This document shows positions 18,429 to 27,438 of a DNA stretch of 64,000 bases, piece by piece; position 1 is the first letter of the stretch, and every line of letters begins with the position of its first letter. The notes under the pieces are model-generated. The model was not told the DNA's origin. It saw nothing but the letters and a program-made list of their open reading frames with translations, and searched no databases. Source of the DNA: SZUA-36 sp963753105 (lineage in GTDB: Bacteria; Pseudomonadota; Gammaproteobacteria; Xanthomonadales; SZUA-36); contig CAVWBD010000002.1 of the NCBI GenBank assembly GCA_963753105.1, positions 62,001 through 126,000 of the forward strand, in the 5' to 3' direction. Made by a program: the position numbers and the translations under genes.

Positions 18429-18971
18429 GTGGTTAAAGAACAAAAAAACCAGGCGGAGGATGAACAGCTGTTCAGACAGGAGACGCAGGATGTCGTGCCG
18501 CTGAAAACGTCACCGAGGTCGGAGTCCAGGGCGCCACGCAAGGCTTCCCGTACAGGGCAACAACACACGGCAACCACAACTGTGCACCCGACACCAGTGT
18601 CCCCGGCAACAAAGACGGAACAATCCGATTCCCGGGAAGATTCATCACACCGCAAGAACGGTGTACAGAACAAGCTGCTGCAAAAACTCAAGCGCGGACG
18701 GTTCCCACCCGGTGACCAGCTGGACTTGCACCACGAAACCGCGGCGGCAGGTCATACCATGCTGCAGGATTTTATTACCGATGCCCAAAGCAGGCGGCTG
18801 CAATGCATCAGGATTATCCACGGCAAGGGCCTGCGTTCAGAGGCTGGGCCGGTGCTTAAACGCATGGTTCACCAGGCCTTGCGTGAGCATTCCGGTGTAC
18901 TGGCTTTTACTACTCTGAAGCCGGCAGACGGCGGCAGCGGTGCAGTGGATGTGCTGCTGAAAACCTCATGA
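18429..18971 (+). CDS. Smr-domain protein
   Basis: About 180 residues from a GTG start. The N-terminal 85 residues are polar and probably disordered; the C-terminal half is an Smr domain with LDLHHETAAAG (LDLH motif) and IRIIHGKGLRSEAGPVLKRM (HGKG motif). Stand-alone Smr proteins of this type (SmrA/YdaL-like) are nucleases acting on nucleic acids; the exact substrate is not known here. The ribosome-binding site is weak, so the start is uncertain. Confidence 0.85.
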   Translation: MVKEQKNQAEDEQLFRQETQDVVPLKTSPRSESRAPRKASRTGQQHTATTTVHPTPVSPATKTEQSDSREDSSHRKNGVQNKLLQKLKRGRFPPGDQLDLHHETAAAGHTMLQDFITDAQSRRLQCIRIIHGKGLRSEAGPVLKRMVHQALREHSGVLAFTTLKPADGGSGAVDVLLKTS

Positions 18972-19297
18972 TTCAGCTGTTCATCTTCCTGCTGGCCACC
19001 GGTGCGGTTGTCGCCTGGTGGCAGTTGATGCAGGGCCGTCACAAAGCCCGTCATGCTGCCAAGCAGGTATGCAGCAACCACGGCCTACAACTGCTTGACG
19101 ACACGGTATCCCTCGACTCGATTACGTGGAACCGCACGGACAAAAACGCGCATATCCTGGTCAATTACGGGTTTGAATTCGCCACCAACGGCGCCGTGCG
19201 CAGACATGGCACGGCCAGTCTCGGCTTTCCAAGGGGATTCACAATTACGCTGGACCTCGAAGAAGGACGTTTGATAGAGAAATGGCAGCACCGTTAA
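18968..19297 (+). CDS. DUF3301 single-pass membrane protein
   Basis: A 109-residue protein with one N-terminal membrane segment (MIQLFIFLLATGAVVAWWQL) and a soluble part containing CSNHGLQLLDDTV and RRHGTASLGFPRGFTITLD, as in DUF3301. Function is unknown. Its ATG overlaps the smr stop (ATGA), which suggests translational coupling with the Smr protein. Confidence 0.82.
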   Translation: MIQLFIFLLATGAVVAWWQLMQGRHKARHAAKQVCSNHGLQLLDDTVSLDSITWNRTDKNAHILVNYGFEFATNGAVRRHGTASLGFPRGFTITLDLEEGRLIEKWQHR

Positions 19298-19340
19298 GCA
19301 GTCACTTACCCTTCCTGTTGCAAGCTATCCCGGTTTTCGG

Positions 19341-19745
19341 CTACTTGACGATTTTCAGATGCGGGCGGGCTGACGGTTGTTCAGGGTCCGAGCCATCCAG
19401 CGGTGGTGGTTCGTGGTCATCCTGGGCAAACATCATGCCCTGGCCGTTTTCGCGGGCGTAAATGGCAATGACCGCGTCCATCGGAATGTAAATCGGGTAG
19501 GGTTTGCCCGAAAAACGGGCCCTGAATTCGATGGCGTCGTTGTCCATTTGCATGTGCTCGGTGGCACCGCTGGCGATATTCAATACCACCTTGCCTTTCT
19601 GGATGGTATTTTCCGGAACATCGACGCCATCGATTTCGGCATCGACCAGCACGTGCGGGGTCATACCGTTGTCCATGATCCACTCGTACAGGGCGCGTAA
19701 CAGGTACGGCCGGTTGCTGGTCATGCCCCGGGGGGAATCAGTCAT
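19341..19745 (-). CDS. sspB: ClpXP specificity factor SspB
   Basis: A 134-residue adaptor that delivers ssrA-tagged proteins to ClpXP. The substrate-binding domain is clear (RPYLLRALYEWIMDNGMTPH, VVLNIASGATEHM, FRARFSGKPYPIYIPMDAVI), and the C-terminal tail HLKIVK is the ClpX-tethering motif. The ATG at 19745 is preceded by a G-rich site; ATG 19724 is the alternative. Cotranscribed with sspA, 30 bases away. Confidence 0.95.
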   Translation of the reverse strand: MTDSPRGMTSNRPYLLRALYEWIMDNGMTPHVLVDAEIDGVDVPENTIQKGKVVLNIASGATEHMQMDNDAIEFRARFSGKPYPIYIPMDAVIAIYARENGQGMMFAQDDHEPPPLDGSDPEQPSARPHLKIVK

Positions 19746-19775
19746 CCGGCCACCCCGGTTAATAGCTGCTCCTTC

Positions 19776-20414
19776 TCAGGTCGCATTCAAAACCATTTCG
19801 CGCTCGGCACGTGTCAGGCTGGTTTTGAAGGAACGCCGTGAAATCAGCCGCTGAATGTAGGCCTGTACCGAGGCGCCCGGTTTGCCGAGGTTGATGCCAT
19901 ACACCGGTAAACGCCAAAACAGCGGTGCCAGTGTGCAATCCACCAGGCTCAGTTCATCACCCAGCATGAAATCGGAGTGCTTGAACAGGTCGTTGGCGGC
20001 GACGATGCTTTCCTTTAACTGCTGACGCGGTTTATCCGCCTTTTTGCCAACGGCGCTTTCAAGTTCTTCCGCCAGCGGATACCAATCACGCAGCACGCGG
20101 TGATGCACCAGGCGCAGACGCGCGCGGGAAACCGGGTCAACCGGCATCAGCGGCGGGTGCGGGTAACGCTCGTCCAGGTAATCGTTGATCACACCGGCGT
20201 TGTGCAACAACAGATCGCGATCGACCAGTGTCGGCGTCTCGTTGTAGGGGTTCAATTCGGCCAAGTCTGCCGCGGCGGACTCATCGTTGGTGATATCGAT
20301 GATATCTACATTGATACCTTTCTCCGCCAATACAAAGCGGACCCGGTGACAATGAATATCATGATCTGAAGAATAAAGCGCCATTGTAGAGCGACCTTTT
20401 ACTGCTGCTGTCAC
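19776..20414 (-). CDS. sspA: Stringent starvation protein A
   Basis: A 212-residue GST-fold protein that binds RNA polymerase in related species. N-terminal thioredoxin-like domain (MALYSSDHDIHCHRVRFVLA, NPYNETPTLVDRDLLLHNAG) and C-terminal helical domain (LVDCTLAPLFWRLPVYG) are complete. I chose GTG 20414 because it has a good AGGAG site at the right spacing and gives a leader of the same length as in Escherichia coli SspA. It follows petC, a typical gammaproteobacterial arrangement. Confidence 0.94.
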   Translation of the reverse strand: MTAAVKGRSTMALYSSDHDIHCHRVRFVLAEKGINVDIIDITNDESAAADLAELNPYNETPTLVDRDLLLHNAGVINDYLDERYPHPPLMPVDPVSRARLRLVHHRVLRDWYPLAEELESAVGKKADKPRQQLKESIVAANDLFKHSDFMLGDELSLVDCTLAPLFWRLPVYGINLGKPGASVQAYIQRLISRRSFKTSLTRAEREMVLNAT

Positions 20415-20468
20415 TACATATCTCCTGTTGGCATGATCGATGGGCACTGCCCTGTCGTTGTATGCGAA

Positions 20469-21215
20469 TTAATGAACGTCACGCCAATATTCTGCTTTCA
20501 ACAGGTAGGCAATAAACGTGAAAAGAGCCAGGAACAAAAGCACCCACACACCGATGCTCTTGCGCTCCAGCTTGACCGGTTCACCGGCGTATTCCAGGAA
20601 CGCGGCAATATCGCGAGCCGTCTGCTCGAACTCATCCGGTGTCTGGCTGCCCGGTGAAGTCAAAACGAAATGGTCAATTACATCCTCGGTAAAACCACCC
20701 TCGGAGGTTTCCTGCCGGTAAACCGGGGATTGGATACCCTGCTGTCTCCACAGCACATTCGGCATTGCGGCATTGGGCAGTTGGGTGTTGTTCCAACCAC
20801 CGGCCTCATCCCGGTAAAAACTGCGCAAGTAAGCATACAGCCAGTCTGAACCGCGTGAACGCGCGATCAGGGACAAGTCCGGCGGAATTTTACCAAACCA
20901 GGCTTCGGCTTGTTCATCACCCATAGCGATATCCATGGTCTCACCGAACTTGGCATCCGAGAACACGAGGTTTTCCATGACCATCTCTTCGCTGAGATCC
21001 AGATCCCTGGCCAGGCGGTTGTACCGCATGTAGCTGATGGAATGGCAGCCGAGGCAATAATTGACGTACCACTTGGCTCCGCGTTGCAGGGACGCGGTGT
21101 CATTGATGTTGACACCGGAATGTTCAAGTTCTGCGCTACCGGCAGCTGTCGCTACCAGGCTGGCGGCGGGCAGGAGTGCTACTGCAAAAAACAAATATAT
21201 GGCTAATTTTTTCAT
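20469..21215 (-). CDS. petC: Cytochrome c1 of the bc1 complex
   Basis: A 248-residue membrane-anchored c-type cytochrome. A signal peptide (MKKLAIYLFFAVALLPAASL) precedes the haem site CLGCH (C54, C57, H58); a C-terminal membrane anchor (GVWVLLFLALFTFIAYLL) is present. It passes electrons from the Rieske protein to soluble cytochrome c. The start codon overlaps the petB stop (TGATG). Confidence 0.96.
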   Translation of the reverse strand: MKKLAIYLFFAVALLPAASLVATAAGSAELEHSGVNINDTASLQRGAKWYVNYCLGCHSISYMRYNRLARDLDLSEEMVMENLVFSDAKFGETMDIAMGDEQAEAWFGKIPPDLSLIARSRGSDWLYAYLRSFYRDEAGGWNNTQLPNAAMPNVLWRQQGIQSPVYRQETSEGGFTEDVIDHFVLTSPGSQTPDEFEQTARDIAAFLEYAGEPVKLERKSIGVWVLLFLALFTFIAYLLKAEYWRDVH

Positions 21216-22461
21216 CAGTGAGTCACCCGGTCAGGTTCTGGTTTCGTCTTGCCACGCGGACTCATGAAAAACAGCAAAACAAAGAACATGAAGTAAACCA
21301 GTGTCCAGACCCGCATCTCCCAGGTCTGTGCAGGGGTACCTTCCGCCATGCCCAGCAGACCCAGGCGTACAAAAGCGATCGCGAACAGGGTCAACAGTAT
21401 CTTGTACCAGGCCCCGCGGTAGCGGATGGACTTGACCGGTGAACGGTCAAGCCATGGCAGGAAGAACAGGATAGCCACCGATGCACCCATCAGCAGTACA
21501 CCCATCAATTTGTCCGGTACGGCCTTCAATATGGCGTAGAAGGGTGTGAAATACCACACGGGCTTGATGTGCGCCGGTGTCACCAGCGGGTCAGCCGGAA
21601 TAAAATTATCGTGCTCCAGGAACAGCCCACCCGCTTCCGGCCAGAAAAACAGCACGAAGCAGAACACGATCAGAAACATGCCGACACCGAAAATATCCTT
21701 GACCGTGTAGTAGGGATGGAACGGGATGCCGTCCAGCGGCTTGCCATCCGCATCCTTGTTGGCCTTGATCTCGATGCCGTCCGGGTTGTTGGAACCGTTC
21801 TCGCGCAATGCCACCAGGTGCAACAGCACCAGGCCCAAAAGCGCCAGCGGTACGGCAATGACGTGCAGGGCGAAGAAACGGTTCAGGGTCGCATCCGAGA
21901 TGAAATAATCACCCCTGATCCACTGGGTCAGCGGCTCACCGATCTTCGGCAGCGCGCCAAACAGGTTGATGATGACCTGCGCGCCCCAGTAGGACATCTG
22001 CCCCCATGGCAGGATGTAACCGAGGAACGCTTCCGCCATCAGCAGCACGTAAATGAACATACCGAAAACCCACAACAGTTCACGAGGGGCTTTGTGGGAG
22101 CCATACAAAAGACTGCGGAACATGTGCAGGTAGATGAGGATAAAGAAGAAACTAGGCGCCCGTTGTGTGCAGGTAGCGGATCAGCCAGCCCCAGTCCACG
22201 TCACGCATGATGTATTCAACCGATGCGAACGCCTCGAGCCGCCGATGGCTTGTAATACATGGCCAGGAAAATACCGGACAGGATCTGGATCACCAGCACC
22301 AGCAGGGCCAATGAACCCATGTAGTACCAGAAATTGAAATTCTTGGGCGCCATGTAGCCCGTCATCACGTTATTCCAAAACGCAGTGACCGGTAAACGCT
22401 TGTCGAACCAGCCCAGCAACGCGGTCGCCTGCCTGTTAACGCTGTCAGTAAACTTGGCCAT
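21215..22461 (-). CDS. petB: Cytochrome b of the bc1 complex, two frameshifts
   Basis: Membrane subunit with the quinone sites. The first frame gives MAKFTDSVNRQATALLGWFD to MYYKPSA. After a frame change near 22236 comes EAFASVEYIMRDVDWGWLIR, and after an extra base near 22153 SFFFILIYLHMFRSLLYGSH and a normal remainder including GYILPWGQMSYWGAQVI. The full length is about 415 residues. Both breaks fall in highly conserved sequence of a respiratory core gene flanked by intact petA and petC, so error is the likelier cause. Confidence 0.93.
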
Positions 22462-23057
22462 TACACTGCCCCCTGCGGACTGACACCGATCATGACAGTG
22501 CGCTCATCGAGAAAACTGTAGGGTGGTATTTTCAGATTGGCCGGTGCCGGCACACCCTTGTAAACGCGGCCTGACAGGTCGAATTTGGACTTGTGGCAGG
22601 GACAATAAAAACCGCCGTTCCAGTTCTCGTCAAATGGCTGCGGACCGACCTGTGGGATCATCTGCGGTATACAACCCAGGTGCGTGCAATGCATGTTGAC
22701 GACCAGGATTTCCGGGTTCAGAGCCCGTTCCTCGCCGTGCACGTATTCCGGCTGTTCCGCATCGGCCGACTGTGGATCGGTCAGGGCCTCATCGACCTTT
22801 GACAGGTTGGCGATCATTTCCTGTGTCCTGCGCAACACACCGATGGTCTGGCCACGCCACTGCACCTTGAGCAACTGCCCTTCCTTCAGCTTGCCGATAT
22901 TGACTTGCACCGGTGCACCAACCGCCTGTGCACGGGCGCTGGGCATCCATGACTTGATAAACGGCACGGCTGCAAAGCCAACACCGATACCGCCCACAAC
23001 AGAAGTAGTGGCGACCAGAAAACGACGTCGCCCCTTGTTCACGCCATCAGATGACAT
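22461..23057 (-). CDS. petA: Rieske iron-sulfur subunit of the bc1 complex
   Basis: A 198-residue protein with a twin-arginine signal (GRRRFLVATTSVVGG), which also forms the membrane anchor, and the Rieske [2Fe-2S] motifs CTHLGC and CPCHKSKFD. It takes electrons from quinol and passes them to cytochrome c1. It is the first gene of petABC, and its stop overlaps the petB start (TAATG). Confidence 0.97.
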   Translation of the reverse strand: MSSDGVNKGRRRFLVATTSVVGGIGVGFAAVPFIKSWMPSARAQAVGAPVQVNIGKLKEGQLLKVQWRGQTIGVLRRTQEMIANLSKVDEALTDPQSADAEQPEYVHGEERALNPEILVVNMHCTHLGCIPQMIPQVGPQPFDENWNGGFYCPCHKSKFDLSGRVYKGVPAPANLKIPPYSFLDERTVMIGVSPQGAV

Positions 23058-23374
23058 TTAGTTCTCCAACAGAAATGTGCCCCAAACAAGGGCGGTTACT
23101 CAATACCAGGAAGTTCGTATTATTATGGTCAATACAGGCTTCGGACAACAGCGGACCTGTAACTTGCGCAGCGATCATCCCGTTCCTCACCTGAACCAAT
23201 CGATTATTCTACCGAAACGGCCCATGCGAAACAAACGATTTGCCGATAGAATGGCTGGTGGCAAGTATTGATTTTTATGGATAATCTACGTTTCAGCCCC
23301 AAGCATACGGATTTTGACCGGTATGAACCAAGCAAACAACCAGGTCGCGCGAAAGGAAATTGACACTGGGATCC
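23058..23374. other. Intergenic region between divergent petA and the protease gene
   Basis: About 317 bases without a gene I can support. It must hold the promoters for petABC (leftward) and for the protease gene (rightward). I see AT-rich stretches near 23115-23130 that could be a promoter element, but no clear operator, repeat or RNA gene. Confidence 0.5.
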
Positions 23375-24466
23375 ATGCTGGCATTTTTGGTGCGTTCTGT
23401 CATCGCCGGACTGGCATTGGCGTTTATCATTTTGTACCTGTGGCCGAACGTTAACCAGCGCTTTTCCAGCCCACCACAGGGTGGCGAACAACCACCTGCT
23501 GCACCGACATCCTACGCAGATGCCGTTGACCGCACGGCGCCTTCGGTGGTCAGCATTTATACCAAGAGTGTTGAACTGACTCAGGTCCCCGCCCGCCTGC
23601 AGAGAGGTCTTCGGTAGTCAATATGTCGCGCGTTCGATACCGAAACTGGGTTCAGGCGTGCTGGTCAGCGAGGATGGCTACATCCTGACCAACAACCACG
23701 TGATCAGCCAGGTGCAAAACATCAGTGTCGGTTTATGGGACGGGCGCTTTGCCGCAGCCCAGGTGGTGGGCAAGTGACCCGGAGACCGACCTGGCAGTGC
23801 TGAAAATCAATCTCACCGGTCTGCCAGCCGCGCCACTGGCCGAAGACAGCAACGTGCGTGTCGGTGACGTGGTGCTGGCCATCGGCAATGCTTATGGCCT
23901 GAGCCATACCGTCACCATGGGCATCGTCAGCGCAACCGGGCGCAATGACCTGCGCTCGGTCATGTACGAGGACTTCATCCAGACCGACGCCGCGATCAAC
24001 GCCGGCAACAGCGGTGGCGCCCTGATCAACCACCGTGGCGAGGTGATCGGTATCAATACCCGCAACCTGGGCCAGGCGCCAGGGCGCGCAGAATATCGGC
24101 TTTGCCATCCCGATCGCCATGGCCAAGGACGTCATGCAACAGATCGTCGAAAACGGCAGTGTGCGGCGTGGCTGGCTGGGTGCGCTGTTCAGTGACCTGC
24201 CGCTGTCGCTGCAGACCGACGGAAGCGCGCTCAGACGTGGCACCCAGGTCAGGGACGTCACTCCGGACGGACCCGCCTGGAGCGCGGGCTTGAGACCCGG
24301 GGATATTCTGCTCAGTATCGATGGCGTCGAGGTGAACGACGCCAGGGAATTGATGCTGATGATTTCCCAACGCCAGCCGGGCGCCAGGGTCGAGTTCCAG
24401 GTGCAGCGTGGTTCAGAGCTGTTTGAAACCTACGCGACCCTGATCCAGCAACCACCGCTGCGCTGA
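23375..24466 (+). CDS. DegS/AlgW-type periplasmic trypsin-like protease, three frameshifts
   Basis: A membrane-anchored HtrA protease of about 360 residues once three indels (near 23610, 23776 and 24085) are bridged. In order: N-terminal anchor (LVRSVIAGLALAFIILYLW), protease domain with NNHVI (catalytic His), DPETDLAVLKI (catalytic Asp) and NAGNSGGALIN (catalytic Ser), and one PDZ domain (WLGALFSDLP, PAWSAGLRPGDILLSIDGVE). One PDZ domain plus a membrane anchor points to DegS/AlgW, the site-1 protease for RseA/MucA. A TTG at 23360 is an alternative start. Three breaks make decay possible, but the motifs are intact. Confidence 0.88.
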
Positions 24467-24540
24467 ATAACGTCTGCCTAACCTGGCGGGAAACCGATGA
24501 AGCAAACACAGATGCGCGTTTAATGATGAACAGATAGAAG

Positions 24541-24595
24541 CGCCAACCGCTCTTGTTTACCGGTCAGAGTTAATGCATTTGATGTGCGGTTGTCT
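24541..24595 (-). repeat. Candidate degenerate terminal attC
   Basis: A 55-base segment whose ends pair over 7-8 bases (CAACCGC with GCGGTTG), with cores AGACAAC and GTTGGCG on the minus strand. It lies after the last cassette gene, where an attC is expected. Its outer core does not mirror the GTTATGTG at that cassette's 5' end, so it is at best eroded; the last cassette may have lost its attC. Confidence 0.25.
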
Positions 24596-24627
24596 TATCG
24601 TTTTAACGAGCTAAAAACCCCTTGCCT

Positions 24628-24978
24628 TTATTGCTTTCCTTTTTCATCTTCTTCAGTGTCTGCTTTTAGCACCCCCGCCGCCCCAATCCCAGCCCCCGTT
24701 AATTGGCCTGCTGTACCGAGGGCATTATCTGTGGATGATGTAACTGCCTTTGATGATTTCTCAGAAAAACTCAGACCGGTTGAAGACTTGCTTTTTGAAG
24801 AGCCCTTTTTGTCTTTAGTAATTGGGAGATGGCTATCTGTATTCTCTTCCTGTGGACTCATGACTGCCGGGGCGCCCACAGCACCCTTGACCTCAGCGCA
24901 TGCAAAATCAAATGAAGCCATAAGCAGCACAAGAAACAGACAAAATGAATAAACCAACTTGATCTGTAAATTCTTCAT
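24628..24978 (-). CDS. Small secreted protein of unknown function (integron cassette gene)
   Basis: A 116-residue protein with a convincing signal peptide (MKNLQIKLVYSFCLFLVLLM, cleavage after FDFACA) behind a GGAG ribosome-binding site. The mature part is Ser/Lys/Thr-rich and low complexity (KDKKGSSKSKSSTG), then has a Gly/Ala-rich patch (GQLTGAGIGAAGVL) and an acidic-basic tail. No known domain is recognisable. It is the last cassette of the array. Confidence 0.7.
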   Translation of the reverse strand: MKNLQIKLVYSFCLFLVLLMASFDFACAEVKGAVGAPAVMSPQEENTDSHLPITKDKKGSSKSKSSTGLSFSEKSSKAVTSSTDNALGTAGQLTGAGIGAAGVLKADTEEDEKGKQ

Positions 24979-25047
24979 AACGTCTCCTATTTCTAATCGC
25001 CAAGTTGTTGGGGTCATCTACTAAAATTTGTTCTTTTTGGTTTGTAA

Positions 25048-25145
25048 CACATAACGTTTTAGTCAAACGGCCCAGAAAGGCGCAGCCTTTTTGGGTCCGG
25101 TGGAGGCGCGTAGTGCAGCAACGTACTTGAACGGTTTGTTATGTG
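25048..25145 (-). repeat. attC site of the BrnTA cassette
   Basis: On the minus strand the site runs from outer core CACATAAC (complement of 25138-25145) to GTTATGTG (complement of 25048-25055). The arms pair with the usual asymmetry (TAACAAACCGTTCAAG against the complement of GACTAAAACGTTA), and the long loop holds a hairpin around AAAAAGGCTGCGCCTTT. Length about 98 bases. Confidence 0.85.
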
Positions 25146-25148
25146 ATG

Positions 25149-25362
25149 CTATGAAGCCCACTTTAACTCTAGCTTTTTCTCTGAAATAGCGCAGTCCCTA
25201 AGATATAGGTTGATCAGACTCTGGTAGGGGACACCAACTTCCTCTGACAATTTCTTGAAATACTTCAATGGTAGGTTTATCAAGCCTTATCGTCACCTGG
25301 CGTTTCAGGGCTTTTGCGTATGGATTAGGTTTTGCATCTGAAAAATCGTATTCGTCTCGCAT
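25149..25362 (-). CDS. brnA: BrnA antitoxin, one frameshift (integron cassette gene)
   Basis: The first frame gives MRDEYDFSDAKPNPYAKALK and RQVTIRLDKPTIE, the ribbon-helix-helix DNA-binding start of BrnA antitoxins. After an extra base near 25263 it continues YFKKLSEEVGVPYQSLINLY and LRDCAISEKKLELKWAS, giving about 70 residues and a stop next to the attC. BrnA neutralises BrnT and represses the operon. It starts 5 bases after brnT. Confidence 0.85.
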
Positions 25363-25367
25363 AATAA

Positions 25368-25653
25368 TCACCGTCGGTACAAAGGCTTTTCTTTCCGGCT
25401 GGCTTTTCGGCAAGAAATAACCCGAATCAGGCCATCATCGACCTCGAAACAGTGACAAACCAGTAGCAATCGAAGTTTGGCACTGAGCCCAAGAAGCACA
25501 AAACGATCTTCAGTTTCCGAGTGATCAGGGTCCGCAATTAAAAGTGCGTATTCGTCAAGAAAGACCAGATTCCGCTTCTTCGAAAGATACCCCATGCTTT
25601 TTGATGTTGGCCGTATTCTTAGCCTCATCCCATTCAAATATGATATCTTTCAT
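25368..25653 (-). CDS. brnT: BrnT ribonuclease toxin, one frameshift (integron cassette gene)
   Basis: From ATG 25653 the frame reads MKDIIFEWDEAKNTANIKKH, GVSFEEAES; after an indel near 25566 it continues VFLDEYALLIADPDHSETED, RFVLLGLSAKLRLLLVCH and IRVISCRKASRKEK. These are the hallmarks of the BrnT/DUF497 RelE-like ribonuclease fold, about 95 residues in total. The toxin stops translation by RNA cleavage in studied homologues. Toxin-antitoxin cassettes are common in chromosomal integrons, where they may stabilise the array. Confidence 0.87.
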
Positions 25654-25692
25654 ACACTACATTATAATTACAGTGTAGGCACAACGCAAATT

Positions 25693-25755
25693 CACATAAC
25701 GCATCGGTTCAGCAGCGGCGTGCTAACGCCGTCTGCTGGAACCGCTTGTTAGCTG
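25693..25755 (-). repeat. attC site of the DUF1254 cassette
   Basis: A textbook 63-base attC. On the minus strand it begins CAGCTAACAAGCGGTTCCAG and ends CTGCTGAACCGATGCGTTA-TGTG. The arms pair well, and the centre is a perfect small hairpin (GGCGTTAGCACGCC). It has the best structure of the three sites. Confidence 0.92.
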
Positions 25756-25768
25756 ATTTACATCGATC

Positions 25769-27286
25769 TTACTTCACCAACTCTGGATCGCCGGGTTTCC
25801 AGGTCTTGTCGTAGAAGGGTTCAAGGGGGCCGTATAAACGCAGAATCGTGTTCCACCCCTTGTTGGGGTCGGTCTGGATCCAGTTGTTCTCGTGCCCCTC
25901 AGGGGCCTTCGGGCCAAAGTAGATGTCGAAGGAGCCGTCGTCGTTCTGCTTGAGGCCTTTCTTGTTGTTGTCGATGCCTGGGAAACGCTGATCAGTCTGG
26001 AGCATTGCGCGGCTCTGGTTGTCATAGAGAGTGAAAGACCAGAAATCTTTGGCTGGCACGTCCTTGGGCAGGTGGATCTTGTAAGTTTTGCTTCCGTCGA
26101 GCGCGTTGCCATCTTTATCGAGGTAGGCGATCGCATACTGGGAACCCTTGCCCACGTTTTTTACCGCCATCGCTGGCGTTATTCCCGTCGCATAAAAGTG
26201 CATGTAAATCCGAGAATCGAGAAGACGTTCGCCATTCAGGAGAAAGTCATAACGCCCCTCGATGAAAGGGTTCGTCCAAACCCGCTCGCCGGGATAGAGA
26301 TAATGGCGCTGATCCGCGGGGCGAGCGGCCAGGGCTCGTGCCGTGACGGAGCCGATCGCGGCCGCATCGGTGAGGATTTTCTTCATGCGGTCATCAGGCT
26401 TAAATTCTTGACCTTTCCTGATGCCGATGGCCGCCAGAAGGCCGCGGGTTTCGACGTCGAGGCCCTCGAGCGGCTCGGCTTGGACCGTTGAGTTGAGCTC
26501 CTCCCAATAACCGTAATCCATGCGGTGAATGGTATTGTCGTATTTCCCCGAGATGTTGACAAAGGTCATCTCCGGCGGGTTGTCCTTTTCGGAGAGAGGA
26601 TACATCCGGAAGAGCTTTTTGGTCGCTTCCACTGCAGGTTTCGTCGATCCCTCGACCTGAAATCCGCGCCAGATGACCCAGTTACCATAGGTGGTAGTAT
26701 GGGCGACGTGATAGCCTTCCGGAAGGGCACCTTTATACCCGGGAGGCACGACTAGAAACTTGCCGCCCTTGCCCTTGTCCGGTCCGGCATTGCCGAAATC
26801 CACGACATATTTGAACCAAGCATCGTTCAAGAATCCCAGCACAGCGGGAGGAGTCTCGATGACCATGGGCTCATCGCCAAGTTCGAGCCAGGATGCCATG
26901 TAAATAGAAGTGGTGTTTGGAGTGAGCCAAAAGGCCTTGGAGTCCATGAGATCTTCAAACAGTACTGCGGTCGTATTGGCGGGTCCGTGCTTGAGAATGC
27001 CATGCTTGAGGCCATACATGGAGGCGATAGGAATACAGTTCAGAAAGGCTTCCGTAGCCCGACTGAGATCGAGTTGATCGTAGACTTTCTGAGTGGTCGC
27101 CGCATCCGGGACACCATCGACCGAGGTCAGAATGCCGATACTGGTCTCCAATTTATTGGGCGTCTCGATTCCTGGGGGAATCTCGGTGGCCATTTTCATC
27201 TTGGATTGTTGCGCATAGACGTGGGTCGTCAGGCTGATTGCCACCAGTCCCGCCAGCGACACCTTGGAAAAGAGGCTTGGTTTCAT
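25769..27286 (-). CDS. Secreted DUF1254/DUF1214 protein (integron cassette gene)
   Basis: A 505-residue protein with a signal peptide (MKPSLFSKVSLAGLVAISLT, cleavage after VYA). The N-terminal DUF1254 domain (LFEDLMDSKAFWLTPNTTSI, WLELGDEPMVIETPPAVLG) is followed by a DUF1214 domain (PAKDFWSFTLYDNQSRAM, DGSFDIYFGPKAPEGHENNW). The function of this family is unknown, though members recur in environmental and integron contexts. ATG 27286 has a strong AAGGAG site. It is intact and unusually large for a cassette gene. Confidence 0.92.
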   Translation of the reverse strand: MKPSLFSKVSLAGLVAISLTTHVYAQQSKMKMATEIPPGIETPNKLETSIGILTSVDGVPDAATTQKVYDQLDLSRATEAFLNCIPIASMYGLKHGILKHGPANTTAVLFEDLMDSKAFWLTPNTTSIYMASWLELGDEPMVIETPPAVLGFLNDAWFKYVVDFGNAGPDKGKGGKFLVVPPGYKGALPEGYHVAHTTTYGNWVIWRGFQVEGSTKPAVEATKKLFRMYPLSEKDNPPEMTFVNISGKYDNTIHRMDYGYWEELNSTVQAEPLEGLDVETRGLLAAIGIRKGQEFKPDDRMKKILTDAAAIGSVTARALAARPADQRHYLYPGERVWTNPFIEGRYDFLLNGERLLDSRIYMHFYATGITPAMAVKNVGKGSQYAIAYLDKDGNALDGSKTYKIHLPKDVPAKDFWSFTLYDNQSRAMLQTDQRFPGIDNNKKGLKQNDDGSFDIYFGPKAPEGHENNWIQTDPNKGWNTILRLYGPLEPFYDKTWKPGDPELVK

Positions 27287-27358
27287 TCTGTACTCCTTAT
27301 GTTTATATGTTATTGATCTGGTACTTCGCCTCGATTCTATCACGCGAGTAACATCAAG

Positions 27359-27438
27359 CAGCTAACGTCTGATATTAAGAGGCGCAGCGCAGCTGCGTCC
27401 GATGCCGAAGGCATGAACTTTAATGCCTTGTTATATGC
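27359..27438 (-). repeat. attC site of the DUF2007 cassette
   Basis: On the minus strand it begins GCATATAACAAGGCATTAA (complement of 27420-27438) and ends in CTTAATATCAGACGTTAGC. The arms pair imperfectly in the usual attC manner, around an internal GCAGCTGCGCTGCGCC and CATGCCTTCGGCAT hairpins. About 80 bases long. The DUF2007 stop codon overlaps its outer core. Confidence 0.88.

Noticed and set aside
23375..24466. Programmed frameshifting as an explanation for the broken frames
   Set aside because: The breaks lack slippery heptamers, occur at different kinds of site and in unrelated genes, and are mostly single extra bases. Assembly error or decay is simpler.
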